From positions 992,001-1,056,000 of the forward strand of contig CBDCRZ010000100.1 in the NCBI GenBank assembly GCA_965221135.1: DNA of 64,000 nucleotides, read 5' to 3'. The stretch comes from Sansalvadorimonas sp965221135. GTDB taxonomy: Bacteria > Pseudomonadota > Gammaproteobacteria > Pseudomonadales > Endozoicomonadaceae. Below are positions 7,639-19,900 of the stretch, in pieces. The translations under genes and the position numbers were made by a program. Position 1 is the stretch's first letter. The number at the start of each line of letters is the position of its first letter. The notes under the pieces were generated by a model, which saw only the letters and a list, made by a program, of their open reading frames with translations, had not been told where the DNA came from and did not search any database.

Positions 7639-10134
7639 ATGAAAATAGCAGTCAAAATATTTAAACTTGGCCTCTGGTGTGGCTTAGCTGCATGTTGCGG
7701 CGCAGCACTCATAGGCACCAGCGCTTATCTTTACTTAAGTCCAAACCTGCCATCCGTCGACTCTCTTCGAGACGTAAGACTGCAAACCCCCTTACGTATA
7801 TATACGGCAGATCGACACTTAATTGCGGAGTTCGGCGAAAAACGACGCTCACCACTTAATATAGAGAGCATACCCCAGGAACAGATCAATGCTTTCCTTG
7901 CCGCCGAAGATGACCGTTTTTATGACCACAGCGGCGTCGATATTATCAGTCTACTAAGGGCAACAGTGCAGCTTGTTTCTACCGGGCGCATTCAGTCTGG
8001 TGGCAGCACGATAACCATGCAGGTAGCAAAGAACTTTTTCTTAAGCCATGAGCGTGTCTTTTCTCGTAAGTTTAATGAAATCCTTCTAGCACTCGAAATT
8101 GAGCGCAAACTCACAAAAAATGAAATTATTGAACTCTACCTTAATAAAATTTATCTCGGTAATCGTGCCTACGGGATAGAAGCTGCCGCTCAAGTGTATT
8201 ACGGACGAGCAACCAACGAGCTATCCCTGGCACAAATGGCCATGCTCGCCGGGCTACCCAAAGCCCCATCACGATATAACCCTCTTGCCAACTTCAGTCG
8301 ATCAATGGAGCGCCGCAACTGGATTCTTGGCCGAATGAAAAGCCTGGATATGATTAGCGAGGCGCAATACAAGACGGCAATCAACGAGCCCGACCACGCC
8401 ACTTTCCACGGCCTGCCAATTGATCTCAGCGCGCCGTACGTTGCAGAAATGGTACGCCTGCAGGCACTTGAGAAATTTGGACCCAACGCATATACCGATG
8501 GTTATGAAATTTATACGACCATTAACAGCGACCAGCAAAAAGCTGCCAATAAAGCCGTAGACCATGGACTGCAAGCCTATGATGAACGACACGGTTACCG
8601 TGGCCCGGAGCTAGCTCTGGGTGAGGATAGCAAAACCTGGAAGAAAACACTGACCAACACCAGCCCGATAGGTCAACTGGTACCAGCAGTAATTACCAGC
8701 ATTACAGACGACTACGCCAGCCTGTTACTCAGAGACGGAACCACCTCCATTCTCCCCTGGCAAGGCATGGAGTGGGCGAAACCCTACATTGATGTTAACC
8801 GTCAGGGGCACCCCCCTAAAACGCCCGCCGATATCATTACAGTCGGCGACCTCGTCCGCATCCGAAAAAGCGCAGAAGGGTGGCGCCTTAGCCAGATCCC
8901 CGAAGCACAGGCTGCACTTGTAGCACTTCGCCCCAAAGACGGTGCCATTACCGCCATCGTTGGTGGATTTAATTTCTATGACAGCAAATATAACCGGGTG
9001 ACTCAGGCCAACCGTCAGGTCGGCTCATCCTTTAAACCTTTTGTTTACGCTGCAGCTATTAATAAAGGTGCAACAGCTGCCACCCTCATAAACGATGCTC
9101 CCGTTGTTTTCAATGACGACCAACTGGAAAGTCACTGGCGCCCACAAAATGACAACCAGAAGTTCTATGGCCCTACCCGTCTTCGCCAGGGACTCTATCG
9201 CTCCAGAAACCTTGTATCTATTCGCCTGCTCCAGCGAACAGGCGTTAACTACACCCTGGATTTCATTGACAAACTTGGACTATCAAAAGACAAACTCCCA
9301 AATAACCTGTCCCTGTCTCTAGGTAGTGCCGCACTGACCCCCATGGAGCTTGCAACAGCCTATACCGTTCTTGCCAATGGCGGCTTCAAAATCGAACCTT
9401 ATATTATTCAGCGCATTGACCGCCTTGATACTACGATCATGAAAGCCAACCCTGCTATTGCCTGCCGCAATAACTGTGAAGAGAAAGTGTCCGCAGAACA
9501 AAAACTTTCCGCAGCACTCTCTGCAACACCTGCCACACATAAAAGCAACGCCACAAGCTTCGCAGTTACCGAGCTTTCTGATGCTTACTCAAACACACCG
9601 ACAGACAGCGAAACAATTACCATCGAGGAACAACCGGTCAAGTTTGCCCCAAGGGTCATGGAAGAACGGGTCAATTACATCATGAACGACATAATGAAAG
9701 ACGTTATAAATTCAGGAACCGGTCGACGGGCAAAAGTCCTGAAGCGTTCAGATCTTGCCGGAAAAACAGGAACCACAAACGATCAACGCGATGTCTGGTT
9801 CTCAGGCTTCAACCCTGACCTGCAGGCCACTGTATGGATGGGCTTTGATCAACCCAAAACCCTGGGCCGCTGGGAATACGGTGCCAATGCAGCTCTCCCT
9901 ATGTGGATAAACTTTATGCGTGAAGCCCTCAAAGAAAAACCGGAAACAAACCTGCCACAGCCTGACGGCATGGTTACCATGAAAATCAATCCCACTACCG
10001 GTAAGCCCGCGCACCCCGACGAAAAAGACAGCATCTTTGAAATTTTCAGGGCGGAGCATGCTCCAAAAGTGTCACGCCAGCGCAATACCCAGAAGGCCGA
10101 AGAAGATAATTTTAATCCCGGAGATATTTTCTAA
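7639..10134 (+). CDS. mrcA: Penicillin-binding protein 1A, bifunctional
   Basis: Class A penicillin-binding protein that polymerises and cross-links peptidoglycan at the outer face of the inner membrane. The 831 residues have an N-terminal membrane anchor (about 10-32) and a GT51 glycosyltransferase with catalytic Glu90 in AAEDDRFYDH and QSGGSTITMQVAKN. An OB-like insert (about 320-430) follows, typical of PBP1A. The transpeptidase has Ser463 in SSFK, SRN, and KTGTT (709-713). Divergent from pilM, as in many gammaproteobacteria. The gene is also called ponA. Confidence 0.95.
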   Translation: MKIAVKIFKLGLWCGLAACCGAALIGTSAYLYLSPNLPSVDSLRDVRLQTPLRIYTADRHLIAEFGEKRRSPLNIESIPQEQINAFLAAEDDRFYDHSGVDIISLLRATVQLVSTGRIQSGGSTITMQVAKNFFLSHERVFSRKFNEILLALEIERKLTKNEIIELYLNKIYLGNRAYGIEAAAQVYYGRATNELSLAQMAMLAGLPKAPSRYNPLANFSRSMERRNWILGRMKSLDMISEAQYKTAINEPDHATFHGLPIDLSAPYVAEMVRLQALEKFGPNAYTDGYEIYTTINSDQQKAANKAVDHGLQAYDERHGYRGPELALGEDSKTWKKTLTNTSPIGQLVPAVITSITDDYASLLLRDGTTSILPWQGMEWAKPYIDVNRQGHPPKTPADIITVGDLVRIRKSAEGWRLSQIPEAQAALVALRPKDGAITAIVGGFNFYDSKYNRVTQANRQVGSSFKPFVYAAAINKGATAATLINDAPVVFNDDQLESHWRPQNDNQKFYGPTRLRQGLYRSRNLVSIRLLQRTGVNYTLDFIDKLGLSKDKLPNNLSLSLGSAALTPMELATAYTVLANGGFKIEPYIIQRIDRLDTTIMKANPAIACRNNCEEKVSAEQKLSAALSATPATHKSNATSFAVTELSDAYSNTPTDSETITIEEQPVKFAPRVMEERVNYIMNDIMKDVINSGTGRRAKVLKRSDLAGKTGTTNDQRDVWFSGFNPDLQATVWMGFDQPKTLGRWEYGANAALPMWINFMREALKEKPETNLPQPDGMVTMKINPTTGKPAHPDEKDSIFEIFRAEHAPKVSRQRNTQKAEEDNFNPGDIF

Positions 10135-10156
10135 TGCCCCAGTAAAAAATGGCAAC

Positions 10157-10194
10157 AAAAAAGCCCGCTAAAAAATTTGTTAGCGGGCTTTTCT
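10157..10194 (+). terminator. Rho-independent terminator after mrcA
   Basis: A perfect 10-bp stem AAGCCCGCTA (10161-10170) / TAGCGGGCTT (10181-10190) is followed by T residues. A-rich sequence on the other side lets it also serve the convergent malic enzyme gene. Confidence 0.9.
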
Positions 10195-10241
10195 ATTTCT
10201 ACTATGCTGTTACGTAAAAAGTGTCTCAGAGAAACAAATTA

Positions 10242-11510
10242 TTAGTACACAATATCATCCATAGACTTCAGCGGGTAGTGTGCAGGATAAGGTGCACGGG
10301 CTACACCTGTATCTACAGCAGCCTTGGCAACAGCAGCAGACACAACACCTAACAGACGGGAATCAATAGGCTTGGGAATAATGTATTCACGACCAAACTC
10401 CAGAGCGTCCACACCATAGGCATCCAGCACTTCCTGGGATACAGGCTCTTTCGCCAGATCTCTCAGGGCGTATGCTGCAGCAACTTTCATCTCTTCGTTA
10501 ATCTTGGCAGCACGTACATCCAGAGCGCCACGGAAGATGAACGGAAAGCCCAGAACATTGTTCACCTGGTTCGGGTAGTCGGAGCGGCCAGTCGCCATAA
10601 TCACATCAGGACGCGCCTCTTTCGCCTTGGCAGGAGAAATTTCAGGGTCAGGATTAGAACAGGCGAAAACAACAGGATTCTTAGCCATGCGAGACAACTG
10701 TTCAGGAGACAGCAGGTTAGGACCTGACAGCCCCAGGAATACGTCAGCGCCTTCAATCGCGTCGTCCAGAGTACGATGCTCAGTCTCTACGGCAAATGCT
10801 GCCTTGTACTGATTGAGGTTGGTACGACCAGAGTGGATCACACCCTTACTGTCCAACATCAGAATATTTTCTGGCTTCATGCCACAGCTGATCAGCAGCT
10901 TGGTGCAGGAGATAGCGGCTGCACCGGCACCCAGACAAACCATACGTGCCTTGTCGATAGTCTTACCAGCCAGCTCCAGAGCATTCAGCATACCGGCAAC
11001 TGTCACAATGGCAGTACCGTGCTGGTCGTCGTGGAATACTGGAATATCACACAGATCAATCAGGGTACGCTCAATCTCAAAGCATTCTGGTGCTTTGATG
11101 TCTTCCAGATTGATACCACCAAAAGTGACAGCAATACGCTTCACTGTATCGATAAAGGCCTGAGGACTTTCGGATTCAACTTCCAGGTCAATGGAATCAA
11201 CACCGGCAAAACGTTTGAACAGAAGGGACTTACCTTCCATAACCGGCTTACTGGCCAGAGGACCAAGGTTACCCAGGCCCAGAATGGCAGAACCATTACT
11301 GATAACCGCAACAAGGTTGCCTTTCGCAGTATATTTGTAGGCAAGCTCTGCATCACGGGCAATTTCACGAACAGGTTCAGCAACACCTGGACTGTATGCC
11401 AGGGACAAATCGCGAGAAGTTTCTGCGGGCTTGGTCAGCTCAACGCTGATTTTTCCTGGTCTGGGATTCGCATGGTAATCCAGAGCAGCTTGCTTCATAT
11501 CCTCAGCCAT
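10242..11510 (-). CDS. NADP-type malic enzyme, short form
   Basis: Oxidative decarboxylation of malate to pyruvate. It matches the MaeB N-terminal catalytic part: YSPGVAEPVREIA with the catalytic Tyr, KPVMEGKSLLFK with the catalytic Lys, metal ligands in ECFEIE and HDDQHGTAIV, and the Rossmann loop LGAGAAAIS. The phosphotransacetylase-like C-terminal domain of long MaeB is absent, so this is the about 420-residue form. The ATG at 11510 is chosen because GGAAG lies 9 nt upstream and the product then starts MAEDMKQAALDYHANPRPGK as in relatives; the frame is open to 11591. Confidence 0.92.
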   Translation of the reverse strand: MAEDMKQAALDYHANPRPGKISVELTKPAETSRDLSLAYSPGVAEPVREIARDAELAYKYTAKGNLVAVISNGSAILGLGNLGPLASKPVMEGKSLLFKRFAGVDSIDLEVESESPQAFIDTVKRIAVTFGGINLEDIKAPECFEIERTLIDLCDIPVFHDDQHGTAIVTVAGMLNALELAGKTIDKARMVCLGAGAAAISCTKLLISCGMKPENILMLDSKGVIHSGRTNLNQYKAAFAVETEHRTLDDAIEGADVFLGLSGPNLLSPEQLSRMAKNPVVFACSNPDPEISPAKAKEARPDVIMATGRSDYPNQVNNVLGFPFIFRGALDVRAAKINEEMKVAAAYALRDLAKEPVSQEVLDAYGVDALEFGREYIIPKPIDSRLLGVVSAAVAKAAVDTGVARAPYPAHYPLKSMDDIVY

Positions 11511-11844
11511 TCTAATTTCTTCCAGTTTTATTATTGCCTGCCGGGAGGCATCAGAATATCGGAAAGGGTGAATACGCTCAACAGACGTCACCGCCTTAAA
11601 AAGTGATTTACGGGCGTCAAAGAGGATTTTCCGGCAATAAGTGTGGAAACAATGCCTGAAAACAAAATATTTCAGCGATTGATTATTATTGATCAGGTAT
11701 TAATTCAGGCGGAACTTCAACCTGTTGTGAAATCAACAGGCTCAGGAAAGAGGAGAAGAGCTAGACCAGAAAAAATGAAAACCACACATATCTCACCCCG
11801 GCTTAGCCACGTTTACATATGTATTAATGCCGACGTTACCAAAC
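11511..11844. other. Intergenic, no gene recognised
   Basis: Between the malic enzyme start and the rpmE terminator. It must hold the malic enzyme promoter, but no clear consensus is visible. A 75-codon plus-strand frame (11643-11870) ends in the rpmE terminator and has no recognisable domain, so it is not called. Confidence 0.4.
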
Positions 11845-11878
11845 CCCAAAAACAAAAGAGGCACCATTAAGGTGCCTC
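11845..11878 (-). terminator. Rho-independent terminator after rpmE
   Basis: A perfect 8-bp stem GAGGCACC (11858-11865) / GGTGCCTC (11871-11878) with a 5-nt loop. On the minus strand it is followed by TTTTGTTTTT, 10 nt past the rpmE stop. Confidence 0.9.
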
Positions 11879-11887
11879 CTGACTAAC

Positions 11888-12103
11888 TCAGCGCTTGGTA
11901 CTGAGTGCACCGAAACGCTTGGTGAAACGTTCGATACGGCCGCCGGTATCCATCACCTTCTGAGTGCCGGTGTAGAACGGGTGACACTTGGCACATACGT
12001 CCAGGCCAATGTCCTTACACATGGTGGATTTAACCTTGATCACGTTACCGCAGCTGCAGGTAGCAGTGACTTCTTCGTACTTAGGATGGATATCCTTTCT
12101 CAT
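11888..12103 (-). CDS. rpmE: Ribosomal protein bL31
   Basis: The 71-residue product is the zinc-binding (C+) form, with Cys16, Cys18, Cys37 and Cys40 as the four ligands (CSC and CAKC). It begins MRKDIHPKYEEV and is a component of the large ribosomal subunit at the intersubunit bridge. Divergent from priA, a common arrangement in gammaproteobacteria. Confidence 0.97.
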   Translation of the reverse strand: MRKDIHPKYEEVTATCSCGNVIKVKSTMCKDIGLDVCAKCHPFYTGTQKVMDTGGRIERFTKRFGALSTKR

Positions 12104-12380
12104 GGGCTTAGCCTCTCGAAAACATGTGTGCCGCCACCAGACCTTCAGGAAACAAAAGCCTCTTCAGCATCTGCTATGAATCCTGGCACCGCACACTAAT
12201 ACACCAACCGTGCATTCACGATTGGCAGAAGATGGCGGATATTAGCAGACCCAGCCTCCAGAGCAAAGCCGTGAACGCCCCCTATCATTGGTAAAAATAC
12301 CGCCCCAAAACTCCTGAGACACCCAGATAAGGGTTCTGATAAGCTAGCTATTCAGACTTCACACGTTCAGCACCTTACTC

Positions 12381-14633
<2,253 letters not shown>

Positions 14634-14673
14634 CAGAAACATCCCAATAAACAATCCAGTTCTCGACACAACC

Positions 14674-14828
14674 GTGTCCGGAGGTCACTATCAGTTTCCA
14701 AAGGCCATTGATGGCCGACCAGGCCAGAAAATGCTCCTGCAATTCTGGTACTTCCACCATCCATGGTGGTCGCGCTCTGGGCAGGGACTGCCCATGGGCG
14801 CGGGAAACTGATGATGACCGCCAGACAC
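14674..14828. repeat. Long imperfect inverted repeat after priA
   Basis: The arms 14674-14699 and 14803-14828 are 26 nt each and pair at 22 of 26 positions, with 103 nt between. The loop holds shorter palindromes (GGCCATTGATGGCC, CCACCATCCATGGTGG). It lies between the convergent priA and phytase genes. It could be a folded 3' element shared by both, or a small mobile or extragenic repeat. No U-tract is present. Confidence 0.6.
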
Positions 14829-14857
14829 TCGGCAAAACTCGGTTACCCAAGTTCAAA

Positions 14858-16810
14858 TCACTGCAAACCTAAAGCCTGCTCAATAGACGACCAAGGGATG
14901 TATTTAAAGTTCTGAGGAGCATCAGGCAGTCGATTACGACCATCCTGGACCACCAGCATTCCCTGGGAGAATTCACCACCAAGGTTAGCGCTGGTCACAT
15001 CCAGACCATCAGTCTCAGAAGTGCCATCAATACCCAGCTCAACATTCAGGCCAACCTTAAAAGCACCTAACTGCCTGTAAGGAGCGACAGAGTCATAAAC
15101 CACATAGCTGCTGTTACCCTGACTCGACGCTACAAGGTAAGACTTCTTGCTGCCAACATAGAGGCTCAGACCTTCCACGTCGTCTTTCAGCACACCATCA
15201 ACAGTGGCGATAGACTTCAGCGTATCTCCCGCGTCAGCATCAGCACCAATCGTCCAGATGCCTTCACCCTCTTCACCCACAAACAACTGACGAGTACGAT
15301 CATCCGCCACACAGCCTTCGGGCTGGCTCGGCACCTGGAAACTGCGCACCAGCTTACCGCCAATTCCCTTCTCTGTGCCTGTCAGCTGATACTGCTGATA
15401 GGAACCGTCTTTATCATTAATAAACACATGCATCTCACCAGCAGAAGGCTGATACATACAGATACCGTACACCTCATCCAGACTGGTCTGAACACGGCCG
15501 GCATCGGCAACAAAACCTGTCACCGGATTAATGGTAAACAGTGCAATACTGTTATCGGAACGATTTGACGCAGCAGCAATATCGACAGTACCAGGCTCTC
15601 CAATACTAGAATCGCCACTCTTACCGGAATACTGGAAACCATAACGTACATCGACGTTATTCAGGCGACCGGTCAGCAATTCCTGCTTCTGGTTACCTTC
15701 CATATCGTAAACATAGAGACCCAGTTTTTTATTCGTACCCAGAACCAGACTTTGAGTAGCATCGTTACCGTTCACCCAAATCGCAGGATCATCCGCCACA
15801 TCACCAAAACGAGACATGGGAGGAGTCTGCACTGTCGGCAGCACATTGATTTCTGGCTTACGTTCAGCATTGGTAATACCAAGATCAATCTGCACAGCAA
15901 ACGACTTGTCTGAATCATCGTCGTATAGCCCTACACGACCAGCGTTGTTAACACCCACAGCTTCTGGCTGCACGACACCTTTCGCCTTGTAACTCAGAGT
16001 TTGCGTATAACCCTCATCACCATCTTTAAATACATCAACAATGCCTGTTTCCGGATCTGCCAGCACAACACCACCAGGAATGGCAGCCACAGCGGCAACA
16101 TTTTCGACACCACCATAAGGCTGAACCAATTCAACAACCTTACGACCAGGCTCAGATTCAGGATGAGCACCATAAGCCCAGACACCGATATCTTCTTCCG
16201 ATACAAACAGGGTGTCCGTCGTATCATCAACACTGCAGTAACTGCTCAATGCCGGCAGACTCAGGGTGCGTACCTTCTGGAGACTTTCGCCCGCTAACAA
16301 CCACTGGTCGGCCTTTCCGTGACCATCAAGAGTGAACAGGTAGGTATGCTGCTGACTGTCCTGATACATGCACAAGCCATCAACCTCGTAAGGCAGTGCA
16401 GGTAAAGCCGCCAGCTGAGTCAGAGACTTATCAGCCTTGTTCACAGCAACCACCAGAGGCTGGTTAGTGCTTTGCTCCATAGTGACTGCAATCGTCGCCT
16501 TGCCACCTGCAAAAGATACATTTTTGCGCATATCCAGCAATTCAACGGTGCCACGCACTCGCCCTTTGGTGGTGGAACCATTTTCATCCAGCAATAACAG
16601 TCCTCGATTTTCGCTTGTTACCAGCCAAAGAGGAGCGGACTCAGTACCAAGAGGAAGTATTGACTCACCCGACAGGAAATCAGCCCCATTAACTTCACGA
16701 GATTCCAGCGAATCACTTCCGCTGCAGGCACCCAGCAGGCCGACGACTCCGGCCAGGGATGCTGCTTTGAAAGCATCCCGCATTTTTAATTTCAACATTA
16801 TTATTCTCAC
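14858..16810 (-). CDS. Beta-propeller 3-phytase, lipoprotein
   Basis: Releases phosphate from phytate in a calcium-dependent way. The 650-residue product has a lipoprotein signal with Cys29 (LLGAC), so it is predicted to be anchored in a membrane. The C-terminal half has phytase-family signatures: DDPAIWV, GTNKKLGLYVYDMEG, GRLNNVDVRYGF, EGCVADDR and DDVEGLSLY. The N-terminal half is a diverged, probably inactive propeller repeat, as in other dual-domain enzymes. The start is GTG with AGGA 6 nt upstream. It lies 19 nt behind the TonB-dependent receptor gene, so the two form an uptake operon. Confidence 0.85.
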   Translation of the reverse strand: MRIIMLKLKMRDAFKAASLAGVVGLLGACSGSDSLESREVNGADFLSGESILPLGTESAPLWLVTSENRGLLLLDENGSTTKGRVRGTVELLDMRKNVSFAGGKATIAVTMEQSTNQPLVVAVNKADKSLTQLAALPALPYEVDGLCMYQDSQQHTYLFTLDGHGKADQWLLAGESLQKVRTLSLPALSSYCSVDDTTDTLFVSEEDIGVWAYGAHPESEPGRKVVELVQPYGGVENVAAVAAIPGGVVLADPETGIVDVFKDGDEGYTQTLSYKAKGVVQPEAVGVNNAGRVGLYDDDSDKSFAVQIDLGITNAERKPEINVLPTVQTPPMSRFGDVADDPAIWVNGNDATQSLVLGTNKKLGLYVYDMEGNQKQELLTGRLNNVDVRYGFQYSGKSGDSSIGEPGTVDIAAASNRSDNSIALFTINPVTGFVADAGRVQTSLDEVYGICMYQPSAGEMHVFINDKDGSYQQYQLTGTEKGIGGKLVRSFQVPSQPEGCVADDRTRQLFVGEEGEGIWTIGADADAGDTLKSIATVDGVLKDDVEGLSLYVGSKKSYLVASSQGNSSYVVYDSVAPYRQLGAFKVGLNVELGIDGTSETDGLDVTSANLGGEFSQGMLVVQDGRNRLPDAPQNFKYIPWSSIEQALGLQ

Positions 16811-16829
16811 TAACCGTCCTAAAAGCGCC

Positions 16830-19568
16830 TTAGAAATTGCTCAGGGTCAGACCCAGCTTGTAGGTACGGCCATATTCTTCGTATTGGGCGTTGTTACTGG
16901 ATTTACCGGTGTAACGGTAGAAGGCTTCGTCTGTCAGATTTGTGGCTTGAACAAACAACTGCAGATCATCGGTCACAAAGTAGCGGCCGGTGAAATCAAG
17001 CTGGGTATGGTCATCCACATAAATATCATGGCGCTTATCGGTGGCATTCACTTCATCCAGATAGCTGGACTTGTAGTTCGCCGCCAGACGCAGGCTGACC
17101 GCATCCAGCTCATACCCCAGGGTGAAGTTCGCAGTAACATCTGCCTGACCAGGCAAAGTAATATCACGGGATGTCAGAGCGCCATCTGTGCGCCCTTCGA
17201 TCTTCGCTTCAGAATCCGCAAAGGTGGCATTGGCACTAACCAATAAACCATTGAACGGGTAAGACAACTCGTTGAACTGTTTGGAGAATGCCAGCTCCAA
17301 ACCGTAAACCTGTGCTTTCTTACCATTCACAGCAATCTCGGCTTTTTCGAAATCGGAGAACTGTGCCGCACCGCCCAGATCAGTGTTGTAAATGAAATTG
17401 TCGATATCTTTGTAGAACACAAAGGCAGACACAACACCCGCGCGACCTATGAAATGCTCAATACCCAAGTCCAGGTTGGCAGACTCAATCGCCTTCAAAT
17501 CCGGATTACCGAACTCAGCTTCATCACCAGACTCCTTCACATAACCAGAACGTGCCTGCTCAAAGGTGGGACGTACTACCGAGTTAGTCCATGCGGCACG
17601 CAGCTGGAGATCATCACTCAACTTATAACGGGCATGAACAGCAGGCAACAGGTTGCCATAGCTGTTGCTGGACTTGTTGGCGATAACTGTGTCGGTGTCT
17701 TTGTCGAAACCAAAACCACTGGTTTTGAAAGAAGTGCGTTCATAACGGGCACCAGCCAGCAGACGCAGATTATCAATATCAACCTTACCCATCAGATAGG
17801 CAGCATTAATATCTTCACTGATATCGTAATCACCGACAGCAGACTTCTCTTCATCACGTACAGGTTCCAACCCACTGACAGCGGCATTTGCACGATCAGG
17901 GTCAATACCAGGCCCAAAACGTCCCAGCTTATAATCAACAGGTTTACCAGCCGAACCGGCCAGAGAAATGCTGTCATCTTCCGCTTCAAATACAGTTTCT
18001 GAAGCATCCTTGTCGCGGCGGGTTGCCTTGGCACCAAATTTGATCTGCCCAGGGTATTGATCGAAGTTTAAGTCCCGGGTCAGATCCAGTTTCACACTCA
18101 CGATTCGGTCACTGGTTTCTGAGTCAGAAAACTCGGCTTTATCCAGTTTATAGTTAGAAGCGGTGTAGAACAGCTCAGGTCCCGTTACTACAGGTTTCTT
18201 ACCACTGCCGAGATGATAGTCACCGTCCGTATCATCAATTTTGAAGGTGGTTTCACGCGCATCAGGTTTATCTTCTTTCGCCTCACTGATACCGGCACTG
18301 TAATCAATAGTCCAGGCATCACGACGACTGCTGCCGCCAAAGACAAAAGACGAAATAGTCTGGGTTTCTTCACGATCTTTCAGCTGACGCTCAGCACCAT
18401 CAAGGGCACCAGCAGTCCCGGGCTGCAGGCCGGGGTCAAACTCTGCCTTAATACTCTGGCGAAGCTCTGCATCCTTAAACTTGCTGTACAGAGTGCGCAG
18501 GTAAAGATCATCCTGACCAGTCAGCTTGTAATCCAGGTTCAGGGTGACACCGAGACGCTCCCGGGTAATTTCATAATCCCGCATTTCAACTTCTTTCAGA
18601 GTGGCTGGGGACTCATCAAAATCCCACTCACCGCCAGTCTCTACATTCTCAGAACCAAACTTACGTTTGTTCCAGCTCACTGCCGCAGCTACACCCAGGT
18701 TATCTTCACCGTCACCCACACTAAAAATATTACTGACAGTGGCTGCCAGCCGAGGACTTTCCTGCCTGGTGTTTTCATCATGCGAACCTTCTACCGTGAG
18801 CTTGTAGAACAGATCATCACGATCAAAAGCCGACAGGCTCTTGATATTCACCGTGCCACCTACGGAGTTACCATCCATATCAGGCGTAAGCGCTTTGGTA
18901 ACCTCGAGAGATTCGAGCAGATCAGACGGAACCACATCCAGATTGACGGAACGATCACCATTACTGGGAGAAGGAACAGTTACGCCGTTGACAGTCACAC
19001 TGTTCAGATCAGGGGAGAGACCACGAACACTGACCTTACGCCCTTCGCCCTGATCAAGTTCAATGGAAACACCAGGAACACGACGCAGCGCCTCAGCAGC
19101 ATTAGCATCTGGCAGCTGACCAATAGCATCCGCATTGACAACAGAGATAATGCTGTCGGAAATACGCTGTTTGTTCAGCGCCCGGTTAATACCTGCAGCC
19201 TGTCCAACAACCAGCATATGCTCGGTAGCCCTGGTGGAAGGGAGCTGGAACTGCTCTGCCAGAATCTGGCTATCTACAACAGTCACTTTACGGGTTTGGG
19301 TTTCTGCCCCCAGATACTGAACAGTCATCGTGTACTGCCCGGACTTCACAGGAGGAAATACAAAGCTGCCATCCCTGCGAGTGGTTGTTTCCAGGTTCAG
19401 CTCTTCCAAACGTATCAGGGCACCCTGAATAGCCAGCTTGCTCTCTTCCGTTACAAATCGGCCCTCTACACGACCATCAGCCTGAGCTGTGCTCATTGCA
19501 CAGCCTGCCGCAACGGCAATAGCCAGCAAGGTTGGCTTTAACACACGGAAGCTCTTCCCGTTATCCAT
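16830..19568 (-). CDS. TonB-dependent outer-membrane receptor, phytase-linked
   Basis: Signal peptide at about 1-30, carboxypeptidase-regulatory-like beta-sandwich at about 33-110 (GRVEGRFVTEE...GSFVFPPVKSGQY), plug domain at about 125-240 (EALRRVPGVSIE, VRGLSPDLNSVTVNG, GGTVNIKS), then a 22-strand-type barrel ending KLGLTLSNF. The substrate is unknown; linkage to the phytase suggests inositol phosphate or its products. The ATG at 19568 is preferred over 19580 because GGAG lies 6 nt upstream. It opens the operon. Confidence 0.9.
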   Translation of the reverse strand: MDNGKSFRVLKPTLLAIAVAAGCAMSTAQADGRVEGRFVTEESKLAIQGALIRLEELNLETTTRRDGSFVFPPVKSGQYTMTVQYLGAETQTRKVTVVDSQILAEQFQLPSTRATEHMLVVGQAAGINRALNKQRISDSIISVVNADAIGQLPDANAAEALRRVPGVSIELDQGEGRKVSVRGLSPDLNSVTVNGVTVPSPSNGDRSVNLDVVPSDLLESLEVTKALTPDMDGNSVGGTVNIKSLSAFDRDDLFYKLTVEGSHDENTRQESPRLAATVSNIFSVGDGEDNLGVAAAVSWNKRKFGSENVETGGEWDFDESPATLKEVEMRDYEITRERLGVTLNLDYKLTGQDDLYLRTLYSKFKDAELRQSIKAEFDPGLQPGTAGALDGAERQLKDREETQTISSFVFGGSSRRDAWTIDYSAGISEAKEDKPDARETTFKIDDTDGDYHLGSGKKPVVTGPELFYTASNYKLDKAEFSDSETSDRIVSVKLDLTRDLNFDQYPGQIKFGAKATRRDKDASETVFEAEDDSISLAGSAGKPVDYKLGRFGPGIDPDRANAAVSGLEPVRDEEKSAVGDYDISEDINAAYLMGKVDIDNLRLLAGARYERTSFKTSGFGFDKDTDTVIANKSSNSYGNLLPAVHARYKLSDDLQLRAAWTNSVVRPTFEQARSGYVKESGDEAEFGNPDLKAIESANLDLGIEHFIGRAGVVSAFVFYKDIDNFIYNTDLGGAAQFSDFEKAEIAVNGKKAQVYGLELAFSKQFNELSYPFNGLLVSANATFADSEAKIEGRTDGALTSRDITLPGQADVTANFTLGYELDAVSLRLAANYKSSYLDEVNATDKRHDIYVDDHTQLDFTGRYFVTDDLQLFVQATNLTDEAFYRYTGKSSNNAQYEEYGRTYKLGLTLSNF

Positions 19569-19641
19569 CACTCTCTCCATTCCCTTAATTTTTAGACTGG
19601 GTTTCTAAGAAATTCGTGGAATGGAACTTATCGACGACACT

Positions 19642-19657
19642 TGTCACTTTTGTGACA
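19642..19657. promoter_or_regulatory. Palindromic operator candidate before receptor-phytase operon
   Basis: TGTCAC-TTTT-GTGACA is a perfect 6-bp dyad 73 nt upstream of the receptor start. Read on the minus strand it starts CTGTCAC-AAAA, resembling one half of a Pho box, but the second half is inverted, so a dimeric repressor site is equally possible. Confidence 0.45.
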
Positions 19658-19738
19658 GCCGGGCAGCTCAGCTATGGGAAAGCAGCCTTAAGCACTCTAT
19701 GTACTTGGTAAATGAGCTGTTTTGACTGGCTGGCATCC

Positions 19739-19788
19739 TAGAAATACACCTCATATGCCACCAATGCAGCCGTATTCATAGAAATACA
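19739..19788. repeat. Direct repeat TAGAAATACA, 40-bp period
   Basis: TAGAAATACA occurs at 19739-19748 and 19779-19788. The second copy also forms GTATT-N6-AATAC with the preceding bases. Both lie in the 332-nt region between the divergent receptor and GGDEF genes. They may be regulator sites spaced about four helical turns apart. Confidence 0.4.
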
Positions 19789-19900
19789 GCAAAACCCCTG
19801 AGCCAAAATGACTATTGGTGTTTTTCTGCAAGCAGGCCCTGTCATCTTTTCTTCACAGAAGAGTCATTTAATAACCCCATAACAAAAATGATGACCTGAC

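Noticed and set aside
11643..11870. 75-codon plus-strand frame upstream of rpmE terminator
   Set aside because: Runs into the rpmE terminator stem and has no recognisable features.
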